A DNA stretch of 64,000 bases from positions 25,941-89,940 of the IMG/VR virus record IMGVR_UViG_3300025070_000022. One strand, given 5' to 3'. Positions 43,026 through 52,302 of the stretch are shown here, piece after piece; position 1 is the stretch's first letter, and the number at the start of each line of letters is the position of its first letter. A program made the position numbers and the translations under genes. The notes under the pieces were generated by a model. It saw only the letters and a program-made list of their open reading frames with translations. It was not told the DNA's origin and searched no databases. The DNA is from a virus.

Positions 43026-44201
43026 TCAAATGTTACCGCCAACAGCCTTATGAATGTCGCTCCAACTCATGTCAGCAATCTCTTCTGTAGAGAAAACCTT
43101 AGTGGTTGTAGCGGCTTCTGTAGCCTTGCGGATTGTGTTCTTTTCTTCTGTAAGTGACTTACGGAGTTCGGAGAACTCTGCGTTAAGTCGTGCGATTTCG
43201 GATTGTGCATCATATTCTGCCTTAGCAACTAAGTCTGCTCGGTTAGTTTCTTCCGAAGCGAATCTCTTAGCGAAGGTTTCTTCGAGAGTTTCGAGTCCCA
43301 TCTTCTCAAGTTGTTCTGCTCGGTATTGCTCGTAAGCCTTCTCGATGTTTGAAGCACTTAGGTTAAGAGTGCGGAATTCTTCGTTAGCAAAGGTCTTACT
43401 AACCATTCCTTCTTTCTTTGCTTGCGCTCCAGCACTTGCCATAGGTTCACCGGCTCCACCAAGATTAGTTTCGTCGTTTCCATCAAGAGTAGTACCCTTG
43501 GCTTCCGGAGTTGACCCACCTTCTGCGTCTTCGGTATCCATGTATTCATCCATTTTCTCATTCAATGGGTGGCCGCCAGACATTTCCATTGATGGTTCTT
43601 CTTCTTCTTTTCGTAGCGTGTTGACTTCTTCTAGAAGAGTATCTAGTTCTGCCAATGCCTTTTCTAATTTGTTCATTGTTTTGTCCTCCTTTAATATATC
43701 GAACCTCGCTTCGGGGTTGATTCCTTTTTCGCATATTGTGACTTCGTGGAGTTCTAGTTTGCTTATCTCGCTATACTCCCCTAATTCATCGTGGTGTTTC
43801 TTCACTTTTTGTAGTGCTTGTCCACCTATGCTAAAAGACCTCAATGACCCCTTGCGAATTCCTCGGTTTATTTCCTTTGCTTTTTCAATATCATCTCTTA
43901 ATTTAATTACTACGAAGAACCCAACATCATCTACTTGGGTCTTCCATAGTTTTCCATTACTATCTCTATGAGATTCAACTACTTCTCCAACTTGAACATT
44001 GGAGTGATTAGTCATAACATTGCGGAACTTATTGTGTTCCATGAATTTTTTAACTGCCTCATTTAAGGCTTTGAGAGTAATTAAATCATTTTGCTTATCT
44101 ACCATTTCGATAGAAGCATAGCCTCCAATCATTAAATCATCATTCGACGCCTTCAAGATGGAGAAGTCATTCTCCTCCATTGCAGACATAATCGTAGACA
44201 T
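43026..44201 (-). CDS. Prohead protease fused to scaffold
   Basis: A 391-residue protein. The N-terminal ~170 residues are an HK97/herpes-type assembly protease: His66 in NVMTNHSN and Ser124 in GSLRSFSIGG, then ELHEVTICEKGINPEARF. The C-terminal half is acidic, Glu/Ala-rich and coiled coil (NKLEKALAELDTLLEEVNTL; RADLVAKAEYDAQSEIARLN), a typical scaffold. The last residues, IADMSWSDIHKAVGGNI, closely match the C-terminus of the protein at 47201 and resemble the N-terminal tag of many late proteins. ATG 44201 is chosen; a GTG at 44231 would add 10 residues. Confidence 0.88.
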   Translation of the reverse strand: MSTIMSAMEENDFSILKASNDDLMIGGYASIEMVDKQNDLITLKALNEAVKKFMEHNKFRNVMTNHSNVQVGEVVESHRDSNGKLWKTQVDDVGFFVVIKLRDDIEKAKEINRGIRKGSLRSFSIGGQALQKVKKHHDELGEYSEISKLELHEVTICEKGINPEARFDILKEDKTMNKLEKALAELDTLLEEVNTLRKEEEEPSMEMSGGHPLNEKMDEYMDTEDAEGGSTPEAKGTTLDGNDETNLGGAGEPMASAGAQAKKEGMVSKTFANEEFRTLNLSASNIEKAYEQYRAEQLEKMGLETLEETFAKRFASEETNRADLVAKAEYDAQSEIARLNAEFSELRKSLTEEKNTIRKATEAATTTKVFSTEEIADMSWSDIHKAVGGNI

Positions 44202-44238
44202 GATGCTCAAGCCGTCTTGTAGCAAATACACTATTTAA

Positions 44239-46725
44239 CTAGTTCGGTTGTTTAGTGTATTTTAAGCCTTTGAACTTGTCTTCATAAATATTCCAAATAC
44301 CTTCGTCAGTATCCTTATCTACTGGCTTCTGCTCATATCCAGTCCATGCTAACCACATATCTTTACCTTCTACTGGAACTACTCTAAAGTGAATCTTAGT
44401 TTCAAACTTATTTCCATTTAGAATGTATTCATGGTATCCATGTCTTTGTACTCCCATTTCTACATCTCCAAGGTCAATTAGTTTTTCCTTTGAAACATTT
44501 GTAGAGATTTGAGCAGGGAACTTAGTAGCCTTACCAAACAGCGAGAATATATCATCATCGGAGTCTAGGTCAATATACCAAGATAAGTTCTCACCTTTGT
44601 AATTCACAATAAAGTCCAAGTTTCCATCCTTTCTAGAATAGACTTTGAATTCTGCTTTTTCCGACTCCTTTTGAATTTCACTATCGTCAACAGAAATTTT
44701 ACCATTATTATATGACATTCCTTCCGAGGCTTGTACCCAAGAACCGAGCCTATTCTTGTCGCTTTCTAAAACAGATTCATAATCCCCTGCATGATTGCCA
44801 GCCAAGAAATTGTGCAAATCTCCTATGGTCTGCGGCTTACCCTTTCCTTTTACAAACTGTTTAATTGACGCTCTCAACTTTCCTTGAATAGTTTTTAGAG
44901 CCATCTCCGCTTCTTGTTTCCACATATCTAAGTCTGCAATAGCATTCTTAGACATTAAATTATTCTCATTAAATCCATAAATGGTAAATCCATCCATGCT
45001 CTTAGCAATTAAAGTAGCACTACCATGTATGTTATCGGTAATCGTTATCCCTTTCTTGAGTGCTTCTACCTTGTACTTCAAAGACGGCTTAGTATCCTTA
45101 GATAATAATTCTAAGGTCACAATCTTATCGGGAGTAGCGGCTTCCGGAACCTCGATTACTTTGGCAGAATATAGAGTAAATCTACCATCCGACTCCTTTA
45201 CCTCATCTACCTTGACTCTAATAATTTCTCCAACCTTAACATCTATCTTGGTATTTAGTGCCTTACCTACATTCATGTAGAGTTTGTTATCCATTTCTAC
45301 TATATGCTTTCCTTCTTCTAGAACTGGGCCAGCCCCTAATGAATAAGAGAATAAGCCGGACTTAGTAGACTTCTTATCTAGAACTAGCATATCTAAATCT
45401 ACAAATTTCTTCCACTTAACCCACTTTGGGTTTTTCTTAGTTCCTACGAAATAAGTAGAAGTTAGGTCTTTGATAACAACCCCTTCCGCAGTAGGCATCT
45501 CCATTATTTCCTTAGCATATTCTTCTATGTCTTTCAAAGAATCTGCAATTCTAGTATCTTTCTTAGAAGGGAATGCAATAGCATCGGAAGACTTTGCTGA
45601 ATAATTATTGAATAGAATGTTAATCCTAATCTGTAGTTCATCATCCATCAAGTTCTTCTCTTCATGTCGCATTATGTCGAAAACATGCGCTCTTAGTTTT
45701 GCTTCGGGATATTTATTCTTGAATACATGAGCAACTGTATCTGCTCTATGTAGGGCTTTATCGCCATCGAATAGAATGAGTTCTGCATCTAGAATACAGT
45801 CACCATAAGATTTCTTTTTCATTTCTGCTACTTGTTCAGTACATTTTTCAGTAATGTCCTTACCGTTAAATGAAAAGATTTCAACCTTATCATCAATCTT
45901 ATGAATTTGTATTCTCATTCCATCGTACTTTTCTTGTACGACATAATCTCCGGAGAATCCCATCAATTCATTCATATCTTCAATATCGAAGATACGATAC
46001 ATCGGTTTGTTAGGAGTTAGGAAGTTAGAGATGGCCTTCTCTTCCTCGGACTTTTCTGCCTTCTTTAATTCTACTCCAACTAATTTACTCCAGTCTTCTT
46101 CGGAGTGTCCGGATAAAAATACCTTCTTGAGTTCCTTTAGTGCATTCTTGAATTTAGAATTCACCTTCTTACTATCTTTATCGTCGCCATAGTGTTCTAT
46201 AACGAATAGAGGAACATCATTCAATGCTAAGTCTAGTCCTTCCAAACCATCAGTTATCTCGTCGCCTTGATATTCTAATTCATTATAGAGTTTAGAAGAT
46301 AGGGCATCATCACCGTTTCTAATTGCATAGTGAATGAACTTCATAAAAACATCTACATTCGATAGTAGAGATTCTAGTACATTCCCTTTCATTTTCTTAG
46401 AGAATGGGTCGTTGACATTCTCGGAGTCAAATCTCATTTGCTTAACAGAATCATAGATAATTTTAGCGGAGCCACTTGTAGGACTACCTGCATCATCGGA
46501 TTCAAGGTGACGCTCATCTAAATATTCTTTGAGTTCCTTACCAAGAGGACTAAGGCTATCATACGATTCCTTAATTTTCTCAAGTATATTTCTCCAGCGA
46601 CCCCCATACTCTTTAGGGTCACTTCTTGCAGATAAATAAGCGACTCTAGTTTCCTCGAAGAGAGATAAAATCTCATTAGATAAGGGAGCCTTATCCTTCT
46701 CGAACATTAGACCAGTGGTTGCCAT
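44239..46725 (-). CDS. ATP-dependent DNA ligase with long N- and C-terminal extensions
   Basis: An 828-residue protein. The nucleotidyltransferase core has motif I KYDG with Lys266, a later ILDAELILFDG (motif III), EGVVIK (motif IV) and WVKWKK (motif V), followed by an OB domain (VGEIIRVKVDEVKESDGRFTL). The first 260 residues are helical and not the usual archaeal ligase DNA-binding domain. The last ~270 residues are extra, ending with KIHFRVVPVEGKDMWLAWTGYEQKP. It lies in the capsid/portal cluster, not with replication genes, so it may seal DNA during packaging or inside the virion. Confidence 0.85.
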   Translation of the reverse strand: MATTGLMFEKDKAPLSNEILSLFEETRVAYLSARSDPKEYGGRWRNILEKIKESYDSLSPLGKELKEYLDERHLESDDAGSPTSGSAKIIYDSVKQMRFDSENVNDPFSKKMKGNVLESLLSNVDVFMKFIHYAIRNGDDALSSKLYNELEYQGDEITDGLEGLDLALNDVPLFVIEHYGDDKDSKKVNSKFKNALKELKKVFLSGHSEEDWSKLVGVELKKAEKSEEEKAISNFLTPNKPMYRIFDIEDMNELMGFSGDYVVQEKYDGMRIQIHKIDDKVEIFSFNGKDITEKCTEQVAEMKKKSYGDCILDAELILFDGDKALHRADTVAHVFKNKYPEAKLRAHVFDIMRHEEKNLMDDELQIRINILFNNYSAKSSDAIAFPSKKDTRIADSLKDIEEYAKEIMEMPTAEGVVIKDLTSTYFVGTKKNPKWVKWKKFVDLDMLVLDKKSTKSGLFSYSLGAGPVLEEGKHIVEMDNKLYMNVGKALNTKIDVKVGEIIRVKVDEVKESDGRFTLYSAKVIEVPEAATPDKIVTLELLSKDTKPSLKYKVEALKKGITITDNIHGSATLIAKSMDGFTIYGFNENNLMSKNAIADLDMWKQEAEMALKTIQGKLRASIKQFVKGKGKPQTIGDLHNFLAGNHAGDYESVLESDKNRLGSWVQASEGMSYNNGKISVDDSEIQKESEKAEFKVYSRKDGNLDFIVNYKGENLSWYIDLDSDDDIFSLFGKATKFPAQISTNVSKEKLIDLGDVEMGVQRHGYHEYILNGNKFETKIHFRVVPVEGKDMWLAWTGYEQKPVDKDTDEGIWNIYEDKFKGLKYTKQPN

Positions 46726-46731
46726 ATCGCA

Positions 46732-47199
46732 TCAGTAAAGATTAAGAGAGTCTGCCATATAAGTTTCCGATTGTAAAATAGCCTTAACACCCGCTTCTTC
46801 ACCCTTAGTCCAATGGCCGTCTTCGATTAGTTTAGGTAGTTTTTTCAATCTATTAATCATTCGAGTAAATTTTTCAACTCTTTTAGGGTCGTTATACTTG
46901 CCATATGAAAGTCTTTCTTGCTTAATTCCATCATTTAGCAGTTGGATAGTATTTTCTATGGTTATGTCGGACTTACCAAAAGTATCTCCAGCAAGACCAT
47001 ATCCGGAATGAGTACCTGTATTGTTCTCAATCTTAGTATCATCTTTTTCTGCCTTGGGTTCCTTGGTCTTAACTTCGGGGGCTTCTATTTCTAACGGTAG
47101 AGTTTCTCTACCCTCTTGTTGTAAGACTTCCTTTGCTTTACGAACCAATCTAATTGCTCTACTAATTTGTGCTTCCTCTTCTGTCATTTTTTCCGGCAT
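46732..47199 (-). CDS. Helical late protein, unknown
   Basis: A 155-residue protein. ATG 47199 is preferred over 47214 because GGGAGG is well placed. It is charged, with helices (EEEAQISRAIRLVRKAKEVL; EKFTRMINRLKKLPKLIEDG) and a linker in the middle rich in Lys, Glu, Pro and Thr. Between ligase and a small coiled-coil protein. Function unknown. Confidence 0.5.
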   Translation of the reverse strand: MPEKMTEEEAQISRAIRLVRKAKEVLQQEGRETLPLEIEAPEVKTKEPKAEKDDTKIENNTGTHSGYGLAGDTFGKSDITIENTIQLLNDGIKQERLSYGKYNDPKRVEKFTRMINRLKKLPKLIEDGHWTKGEEAGVKAILQSETYMADSLNLY

Positions 47200-47200
47200 A

Positions 47201-47428
47201 TCAGTTCCTCCCATTTACGAACTTTTCAATATCATTCCAACTCATCTTATGGATAGCATCAGCATCCGGTACAGATTGATTTGACATAGATGGAGTAGGG
47301 CTATCGACAACAACAAAGCCCGACTTCATAAGCAAGTTATCTTTGTTGTAGACTGCTTGTTCTAGAGTCTTAATTCTACCAACCAATTCCTTTAGAATAA
47401 TCAGCATGTCTTCATTACTTTCACTCAT
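47201..47428 (-). CDS. Small coiled-coil protein with scaffold-like C-terminal peptide
   Basis: A 75-residue protein. The first 30 residues form a coiled coil (EDMLIILKELVGRIKTLEQA); a flexible linker follows; the last 18 residues, AIHKMSWNDIEKFVNGRN, align with the scaffold end EIADMSWSDIHKAVGGNI. This suggests a mini-scaffold or adaptor that binds the same capsid or portal site. Overlaps the next gene upstream by 8 bases. Confidence 0.6.
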   Translation of the reverse strand: MSESNEDMLIILKELVGRIKTLEQAVYNKDNLLMKSGFVVVDSPTPSMSNQSVPDADAIHKMSWNDIEKFVNGRN

Positions 47429-47774
47429 CTCTCAAGTCCCCCTTTCTCTTAGGATAGACGACTTCTCGTAGTTGACGATACAAGACTTCGTACTCCTTAC
47501 GAAGTTTGCTAGATAGGGCCACCATATCAATGTTCCTTTCGTCAATACCGTCGAACTTCTTTTTCATCTTATCATCGGATTTGACCAAATCTAATTCTCT
47601 TAGCATGTCAATGAGTTCACCCATTCGAGTGAAATCTTGGCCAAAGTATTCGGTTGGTTCTGCCGATTGTAGAGTCTTCTTCAATCGCTTTCTCTTCTTT
47701 TCATCTAGTGATTCCAAAATTGGACTGTTTTCTTTTTCTATCATATCGGGTTGTTTTAGTATTCTTTCCCACAT
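47421..47774 (-). CDS. Tagged helical late protein (MWERILK N-terminus)
   Basis: A 117-residue protein starting MWERILKQPDMIEKEN, followed by helices rich in Lys/Glu (LDEKKRKRLKKTLQSAEPTEY; NIDMVALSSKLRKEYEVLYRQL). Start overlaps the preceding stop by one base. No family recognised. The N-terminal tag places it with the proposed head-targeted proteins. Confidence 0.55.
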   Translation of the reverse strand: MWERILKQPDMIEKENSPILESLDEKKRKRLKKTLQSAEPTEYFGQDFTRMGELIDMLRELDLVKSDDKMKKKFDGIDERNIDMVALSSKLRKEYEVLYRQLREVVYPKRKGDLRDE

Positions 47775-49684
47775 TACTTTTCCTCCTTATTTCCTTGTTC
47801 TTTATTAAATTCTTGAATTAAGTCTTGTATTGTATCATTGTCAATTGTAAGATTTTCTTCTCCTATCTTGTCTGTAAATCGCCTAATATTTTTAATAAGT
47901 AGTCGATACATTCTCTGTTTTTGTCCCTCGGACATTGGATAAAATCTAGGGGGAATACTTGGGAAATAAGTGGATTTAATTTTTTCAATATAATCCAACA
48001 TAAAACTTTCTTCAGTTAATTCTCCAACAAACTCCTCGTTAGTGATACCCCTAGTTTCCATTTCATCGACGGCCTCTTCTATTACATCATAATCAGAAAG
48101 TAGTAGATTTTGTAGTTTGTCAAATCCATATTTCTCAATCAATGGACTTTCCTGTATTTTCTCGGAAACTTCATCTCTTAGCCTTATCAATTCAGCCCTA
48201 GATAATTTACCCAATGCCTCTCTTTTCTTCTGCGCTCTAGGTCTAAGAGCAGTAGACCCCTTTTCTCCAGCATAATCTAAAATGTATTCAAATAAGGTTC
48301 TATTATCAACTGTCTTGTTTAACTCTTGATTCATCCTTTCTCCGTTTTTCATCAAATCAGTATATCCTTTAAACAAGGGAGTATAATAGTCAAGGGAATC
48401 CCCACCAGCCTCCCCTAATTTCTTTTTTCCCGCTTCGTAATCGACAAACCTTTTATTCCTAACATCGTAAAATTTTATTCTATTTTCATTGGTTTTTATT
48501 GATTCCAAAAACCTAACTCTAGAGTTAATTACCGGAACTTCCTTTCCAAGAATAGTTTCTAGTCTCTTTCCAATTTCAATATTGTTTCTTCGCACAGCGT
48601 TTTCATTCTTTTCCAACAATGTTTTTTTGACAAAACTAGCCAAACTGCCTTTGTATTTTATGGCCTTTGTTATTTTATTAGTGGTACTCATTGTATCCTT
48701 TTTGACCTCTAAGTCTTCAATAAGTCCTAATTCACCTTCGCCTAACAATTCTTGTAGCGCATTTATTCGGTCTTCCAATTCTCCTTCATCCTCGTAAGAA
48801 CCCACAAGCGTCAACATATTTTTTAGTAGCCTACTAAAAACTATTTTATGCCTATCAAAAGAAGTATCTATGTTAGGTATTTCCTTTCCATCTACTTTAG
48901 TAGTATCGACAGGCCTAATCTCTCTAGACCTGTTAAGATATTCAGTAATGTTTCTAAGATTGTCAAGCAAAGAACTCCTAGGAGAGCCTTCCTTTTCTTT
49001 TAGTCTTTTAATCAACTTTAGCATAGTTTCTATTGTATTTTCTATACTCTTCTTTTTCTTACTGTAGTAAGCATTTAGAATAGAATCTTTTTTTTCCGGT
49101 TGTAAAATTTCTTTTTCCGAAGAAAAAGAAGAACTATCCTTTACTTTAACAGAGGCTAATTCTTCTTCCATTAGTTTGATGTAAGCAGCAATTCTAATCT
49201 CAAGATTTTTCTCTACTACCTTATTGAGTTTCTTTACTTGTTTTTCCAAGTCCTCACTCAAATCTTCTATTCCATCTTTCTGTGTGAATAACATCTTGGC
49301 TTCTTTCGTGCCTTCTTCATCTAGAGTCTTAGCATATTCTCTAAGTAAAATAGAAATTTCTTCATTGGTATCTTCGACTTCCTTTAACGCATTAAAATAT
49401 GCCCTATTCAAATCCAAATTACCTTGTGCATCAAAATATATATTATCTAAATCCAAATCCAAATGTTTTTCACTAGTGTTTCTCAAATCATTCACAAGAA
49501 TATCTTCTTGCTTTGCATAGTCATTAGGTTTGACTAATATGGAGTGTGAATGTGGCTTTCTAACTTCCTTAATTTCAAAAATAAAATTATCAGCGAGAGC
49601 CTTAGCCGCTTCTAAGTCTCTTTTTACTAGTTCCTCAAATCTCTCTTTCTCGTCTGTAGTAAGGTCCACTTTCAAAAGAAGCAA
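47774..49684 (-). CDS. Large coiled-coil late protein, unknown
   Basis: A 636-residue protein. TTG 49684 is spaced four bases after GGTGAT; GTG starts just upstream lack a site. It is strongly charged and helical throughout (EDLEKQVKKLNKVVEKNLEI; RAELIRLRDEVSEKIQES) with no catalytic motif. It follows the portal gene and a small basic protein, so it may be a portal-associated, internal core or ejection protein. Similar style to the proteins at 35169, 57285 and 59696. Confidence 0.55.
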   Translation of the reverse strand: MLLLKVDLTTDEKERFEELVKRDLEAAKALADNFIFEIKEVRKPHSHSILVKPNDYAKQEDILVNDLRNTSEKHLDLDLDNIYFDAQGNLDLNRAYFNALKEVEDTNEEISILLREYAKTLDEEGTKEAKMLFTQKDGIEDLSEDLEKQVKKLNKVVEKNLEIRIAAYIKLMEEELASVKVKDSSSFSSEKEILQPEKKDSILNAYYSKKKKSIENTIETMLKLIKRLKEKEGSPRSSLLDNLRNITEYLNRSREIRPVDTTKVDGKEIPNIDTSFDRHKIVFSRLLKNMLTLVGSYEDEGELEDRINALQELLGEGELGLIEDLEVKKDTMSTTNKITKAIKYKGSLASFVKKTLLEKNENAVRRNNIEIGKRLETILGKEVPVINSRVRFLESIKTNENRIKFYDVRNKRFVDYEAGKKKLGEAGGDSLDYYTPLFKGYTDLMKNGERMNQELNKTVDNRTLFEYILDYAGEKGSTALRPRAQKKREALGKLSRAELIRLRDEVSEKIQESPLIEKYGFDKLQNLLLSDYDVIEEAVDEMETRGITNEEFVGELTEESFMLDYIEKIKSTYFPSIPPRFYPMSEGQKQRMYRLLIKNIRRFTDKIGEENLTIDNDTIQDLIQEFNKEQGNKEEK

Positions 49685-49689
49685 AGAAA

Positions 49690-49914
49690 TCACCACTTGT
49701 TTTCTGTTCTTCTTCTTTTCTTAGCCGGTAGTTGGACTACATCGGGAGTATCTGCACTACTTCTAGTAGGGCGATGAGTAGTATCGGGCGGTAGTCCTCC
49801 TACAGAATAGTCTCTAGATTTCTTAGTAGTTCTATCTTCTGCGGCTCGTTGAGAACGGACCTGTGCCAATTCTTTAGCCAATCTTCTTTCTTTTTGTGCT
49901 GTGTCTTCTGTCAT
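49690..49914 (-). CDS. Small basic protein after portal, unknown
   Basis: A 74-residue Arg/Lys/Thr-rich protein (KERRLAKELAQVRSQRAAED; LPAKKRRRTENKW). The N-terminal half is helical; the rest is likely disordered. Start overlaps the portal stop by one base. Could bind DNA in the head. No family recognised. Confidence 0.5.
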   Translation of the reverse strand: MTEDTAQKERRLAKELAQVRSQRAAEDRTTKKSRDYSVGGLPPDTTHRPTRSSADTPDVVQLPAKKRRRTENKW

Positions 49915-51557
49915 TATGGTATTCTCCTTTCTGTTCTTGAATCCACATTTTGATTACCTGCGTCTGCTGGCAATCCGGTCATTCGCTTATCGGGGCCTAC
50001 GCTCATGGATGGTTTATTTCTTGTGGTAGCGGGATTCTCTTGAGGCTTACCTCTTCCTTCTAACATTTCTCTATTCATCTCATTAATATCTCTTTGGTCA
50101 AAGTTAGACCCTGCTAAACCATCCATACCGGATTGTGCTTTGTTTTCTTGTCCTTCTTGGGGAGGCTCCTCTTTAGGCTCCGGCTTATTGAAGGTAAAGT
50201 TTCCATCCTCATCCATCTCTACTTCAAATCCTAAGTTCTTAACAGAAGCCGCAATGTTGACTTCTAATTCCCTTCGTCTAAGTTCAGCAATTTCATCTTC
50301 TTCTTCCGAAGGAGGTAGTTTCAAATCCCAATCAGTAATTCCAAATTGCTTTGTTAAGAACGGGAAGACATAATTATTGTAGACATTTTGTGCCATTTGA
50401 ACAGCACGATTAGTGACTAATATTTGCATACCTTCGTTGTTAAGTCCACCGCTAGTAGTGTTGTCAGCCATGAAGACTTTACTAACCCCGTAGAAAGCAG
50501 AAATTCTATCTCTCAAATCATCCTTAACAGAAACATATTCCATTTCTTTAAGACTATCCATGAACTTAATCCATTCAACTGAACCCTTGCCATTGTCGGC
50601 TTCGATTCCCATAACTGGAATATAGTGGGGGTCTTGTTCCATTCTTTCTTTTACACTTCTCCAAAAACTAGCCATAGAGTCCATGTTTCTAGTCTGTACT
50701 GCTAGTAACCCTCTAGGCATTCTGCTCTTGGTATAGGAAGAATTGACATAATTTTCCATTGCTATTAAAGTCATTATATGATTGAATAGAGTCATAACTG
50801 GAGAATGGCCATATAGCCTACTTGGGCTGTATTTACTAAAATGTAGGACTTCACCTTTAATGTAGTACTGCTCATCTCCATTTGCTCTATTGACATAATG
50901 TATAGGGTGTAAATTACTGCCACATTCACCACAAGGTTCGTGTGGCTCCTGTGCAATAAAATTTCTATGATTTATACAAGTGAATCCCTTAGTTCCTCTA
51001 ACTCCAAGTTCATCAGCGTAAATTGCCATAGTAACAGGGTCGCCTCTGAACAACTCTTTGATTCTATGCATACGAATTTTACCATTACCATCTAAGTAAT
51101 ATTCCTTGACAAGAACAATGTAAGCATCATCCATAATGTTTAGGTCGTCTTCTAATTCTTTAAGAACATCAATGAATAACTGTTCGGATTGATTGATGTA
51201 TCCCTCAATAAACTTCTCGGCATATTCTAATTGTTTTGGGTCAGGTTTAGATAATTCCAAGGAACCACATCTAGCACATTCACTAACTGGTCTTTTGTGG
51301 GTCTTTTGACAAGAGTTACATCGGGCTTCGTAAGCCTTCTCCCAAACATATCCTCTTCGGAAAATTTCTTGTTTTAGTTGAGTAATACAAGTACGAACAA
51401 TCACAGACTGTTGGGTGACATTGTAGACCATTGGGGCTGTCATCATGTAAGAGTTCTCACGCTCTTGTATTCCGATGTTGTAGACCTGCCTATCCGCCGG
51501 TTTGGGAGTAGACCTTCTAAACAGTCCACTTATTCCGAATCTTCGCTTTTCTGCCAT
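49914..51557 (-). CDS. Portal protein with two zinc-ribbon insertions
   Basis: A 547-residue protein located between terminase-side genes and the capsid genes. Portal-like parts are the wing region (YNVTQQSVIVRTCITQLKQEIFRRGY), the stem segments (RLYGHSPVMTLFNHIMTLIAMENYV) and the crown-side helix (NNEGMQILVTNRAVQMAQNVYNNYVFPFL). Two Cys clusters are unusual: Cys80, 83, 94, 97, and Cys194, His197, Cys209, Cys212, each able to bind zinc. The C-terminal 100 residues are Pro/Gln/Asn-rich and likely disordered. Confidence 0.8.
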   Translation of the reverse strand: MAEKRRFGISGLFRRSTPKPADRQVYNIGIQERENSYMMTAPMVYNVTQQSVIVRTCITQLKQEIFRRGYVWEKAYEARCNSCQKTHKRPVSECARCGSLELSKPDPKQLEYAEKFIEGYINQSEQLFIDVLKELEDDLNIMDDAYIVLVKEYYLDGNGKIRMHRIKELFRGDPVTMAIYADELGVRGTKGFTCINHRNFIAQEPHEPCGECGSNLHPIHYVNRANGDEQYYIKGEVLHFSKYSPSRLYGHSPVMTLFNHIMTLIAMENYVNSSYTKSRMPRGLLAVQTRNMDSMASFWRSVKERMEQDPHYIPVMGIEADNGKGSVEWIKFMDSLKEMEYVSVKDDLRDRISAFYGVSKVFMADNTTSGGLNNEGMQILVTNRAVQMAQNVYNNYVFPFLTKQFGITDWDLKLPPSEEEDEIAELRRRELEVNIAASVKNLGFEVEMDEDGNFTFNKPEPKEEPPQEGQENKAQSGMDGLAGSNFDQRDINEMNREMLEGRGKPQENPATTRNKPSMSVGPDKRMTGLPADAGNQNVDSRTERRIP

Positions 51558-51615
51558 ACTACGAACTCCCCCTCATCTTTGGTTTATCGGCCTATTTAAT
51601 AACCGTATCTCAATA

Positions 51616-51975
51616 TCAAGAACCCTTACGCCACTTCTTGTTTTTCTTTTCTTTGGTTTTACTAGGACTCCACTTTACCTTGTCAGCCCAATAAGCGGCA
51701 GACATTTTACCCCGCTTAATGTTCTTCTTATGTCGTGATTTGAATGCCTTTCTTTGCCCTGCGGTTTGATTGGTCTTAACGCCCTTTTGTCCAAATTTAA
51801 TATATTTGTACTTTCCACCTTCGGAAGCCATAACATGATGTGACTTGCCAGAATTGTCATTTAGCCTTTGTGGAGAATTAAAAGACCTCAATCCCTTAGC
51901 CTTCATTCTTTTACGGGCCGCTTCTCTTGGTCCGGATTTAGGTTTTCTCTTCAACAAAATATCTTCCCAACTCAT
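51616..51975 (-). CDS. Tagged very basic protein (MSWEDIL N-terminus)
   Basis: A 119-residue protein starting MSWEDILLKRKPKSGP. It is extremely Lys/Arg-rich and ends with KSRHKKNIKRGKMSAAYWAD followed by KVKW, a pattern I have seen in small basic proteins of T7-like and other marine phages (KAR-x-x-KNI-x-x-GKMSAAYWAxKxKW). A DNA-associated internal virion role is plausible. Confidence 0.6.
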   Translation of the reverse strand: MSWEDILLKRKPKSGPREAARKRMKAKGLRSFNSPQRLNDNSGKSHHVMASEGGKYKYIKFGQKGVKTNQTAGQRKAFKSRHKKNIKRGKMSAAYWADKVKWSPSKTKEKKNKKWRKGS

Positions 51976-51984
51976 AACAATTCC

Positions 51985-52302
51985 TCACAAAAACGAATAA
52001 CGGGTTTCTGTTTTAATCCCCATTAATTTACCATCAACAACAATTCTTTGTTTTTCTTTTTTAGTTTCTAACAGGTTTCTGTTCTTCAAATATTTTATGA
52101 TGTAATTATGTATCCTATCTGATTTAATACTTTTATGTAGTTTAGAATACCTGCTTCTTACATCTTCTATGAATATATCAAATTCCTTTATGTTTAGGGA
52201 TTGCCCTTTTAATAGTCGGGCTTCTTGAATAATAATCTTGTTTAGAAAGTCGTAGTCAATTTTCCTTACCCTCCCCCGTTTAATTACTTTTTCCCAACTC
52301 AT
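51985..52302 (-). CDS. Tagged protein (MSWEKVIK), winged-helix-like
   Basis: A 105-residue basic protein starting MSWEKVIKRGRVRK. The remainder is helical (YDFLNKIIIQEARLLKGQSL; RSRYSKLHKSIKSDRIHNYI) and ends with two strands (KQRIVVDGKLMGIKTETRYSFL), compatible with a winged-helix DNA-binding domain. Unknown function; member of the tagged set. Confidence 0.5.
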   Translation of the reverse strand: MSWEKVIKRGRVRKIDYDFLNKIIIQEARLLKGQSLNIKEFDIFIEDVRSRYSKLHKSIKSDRIHNYIIKYLKNRNLLETKKEKQRIVVDGKLMGIKTETRYSFL

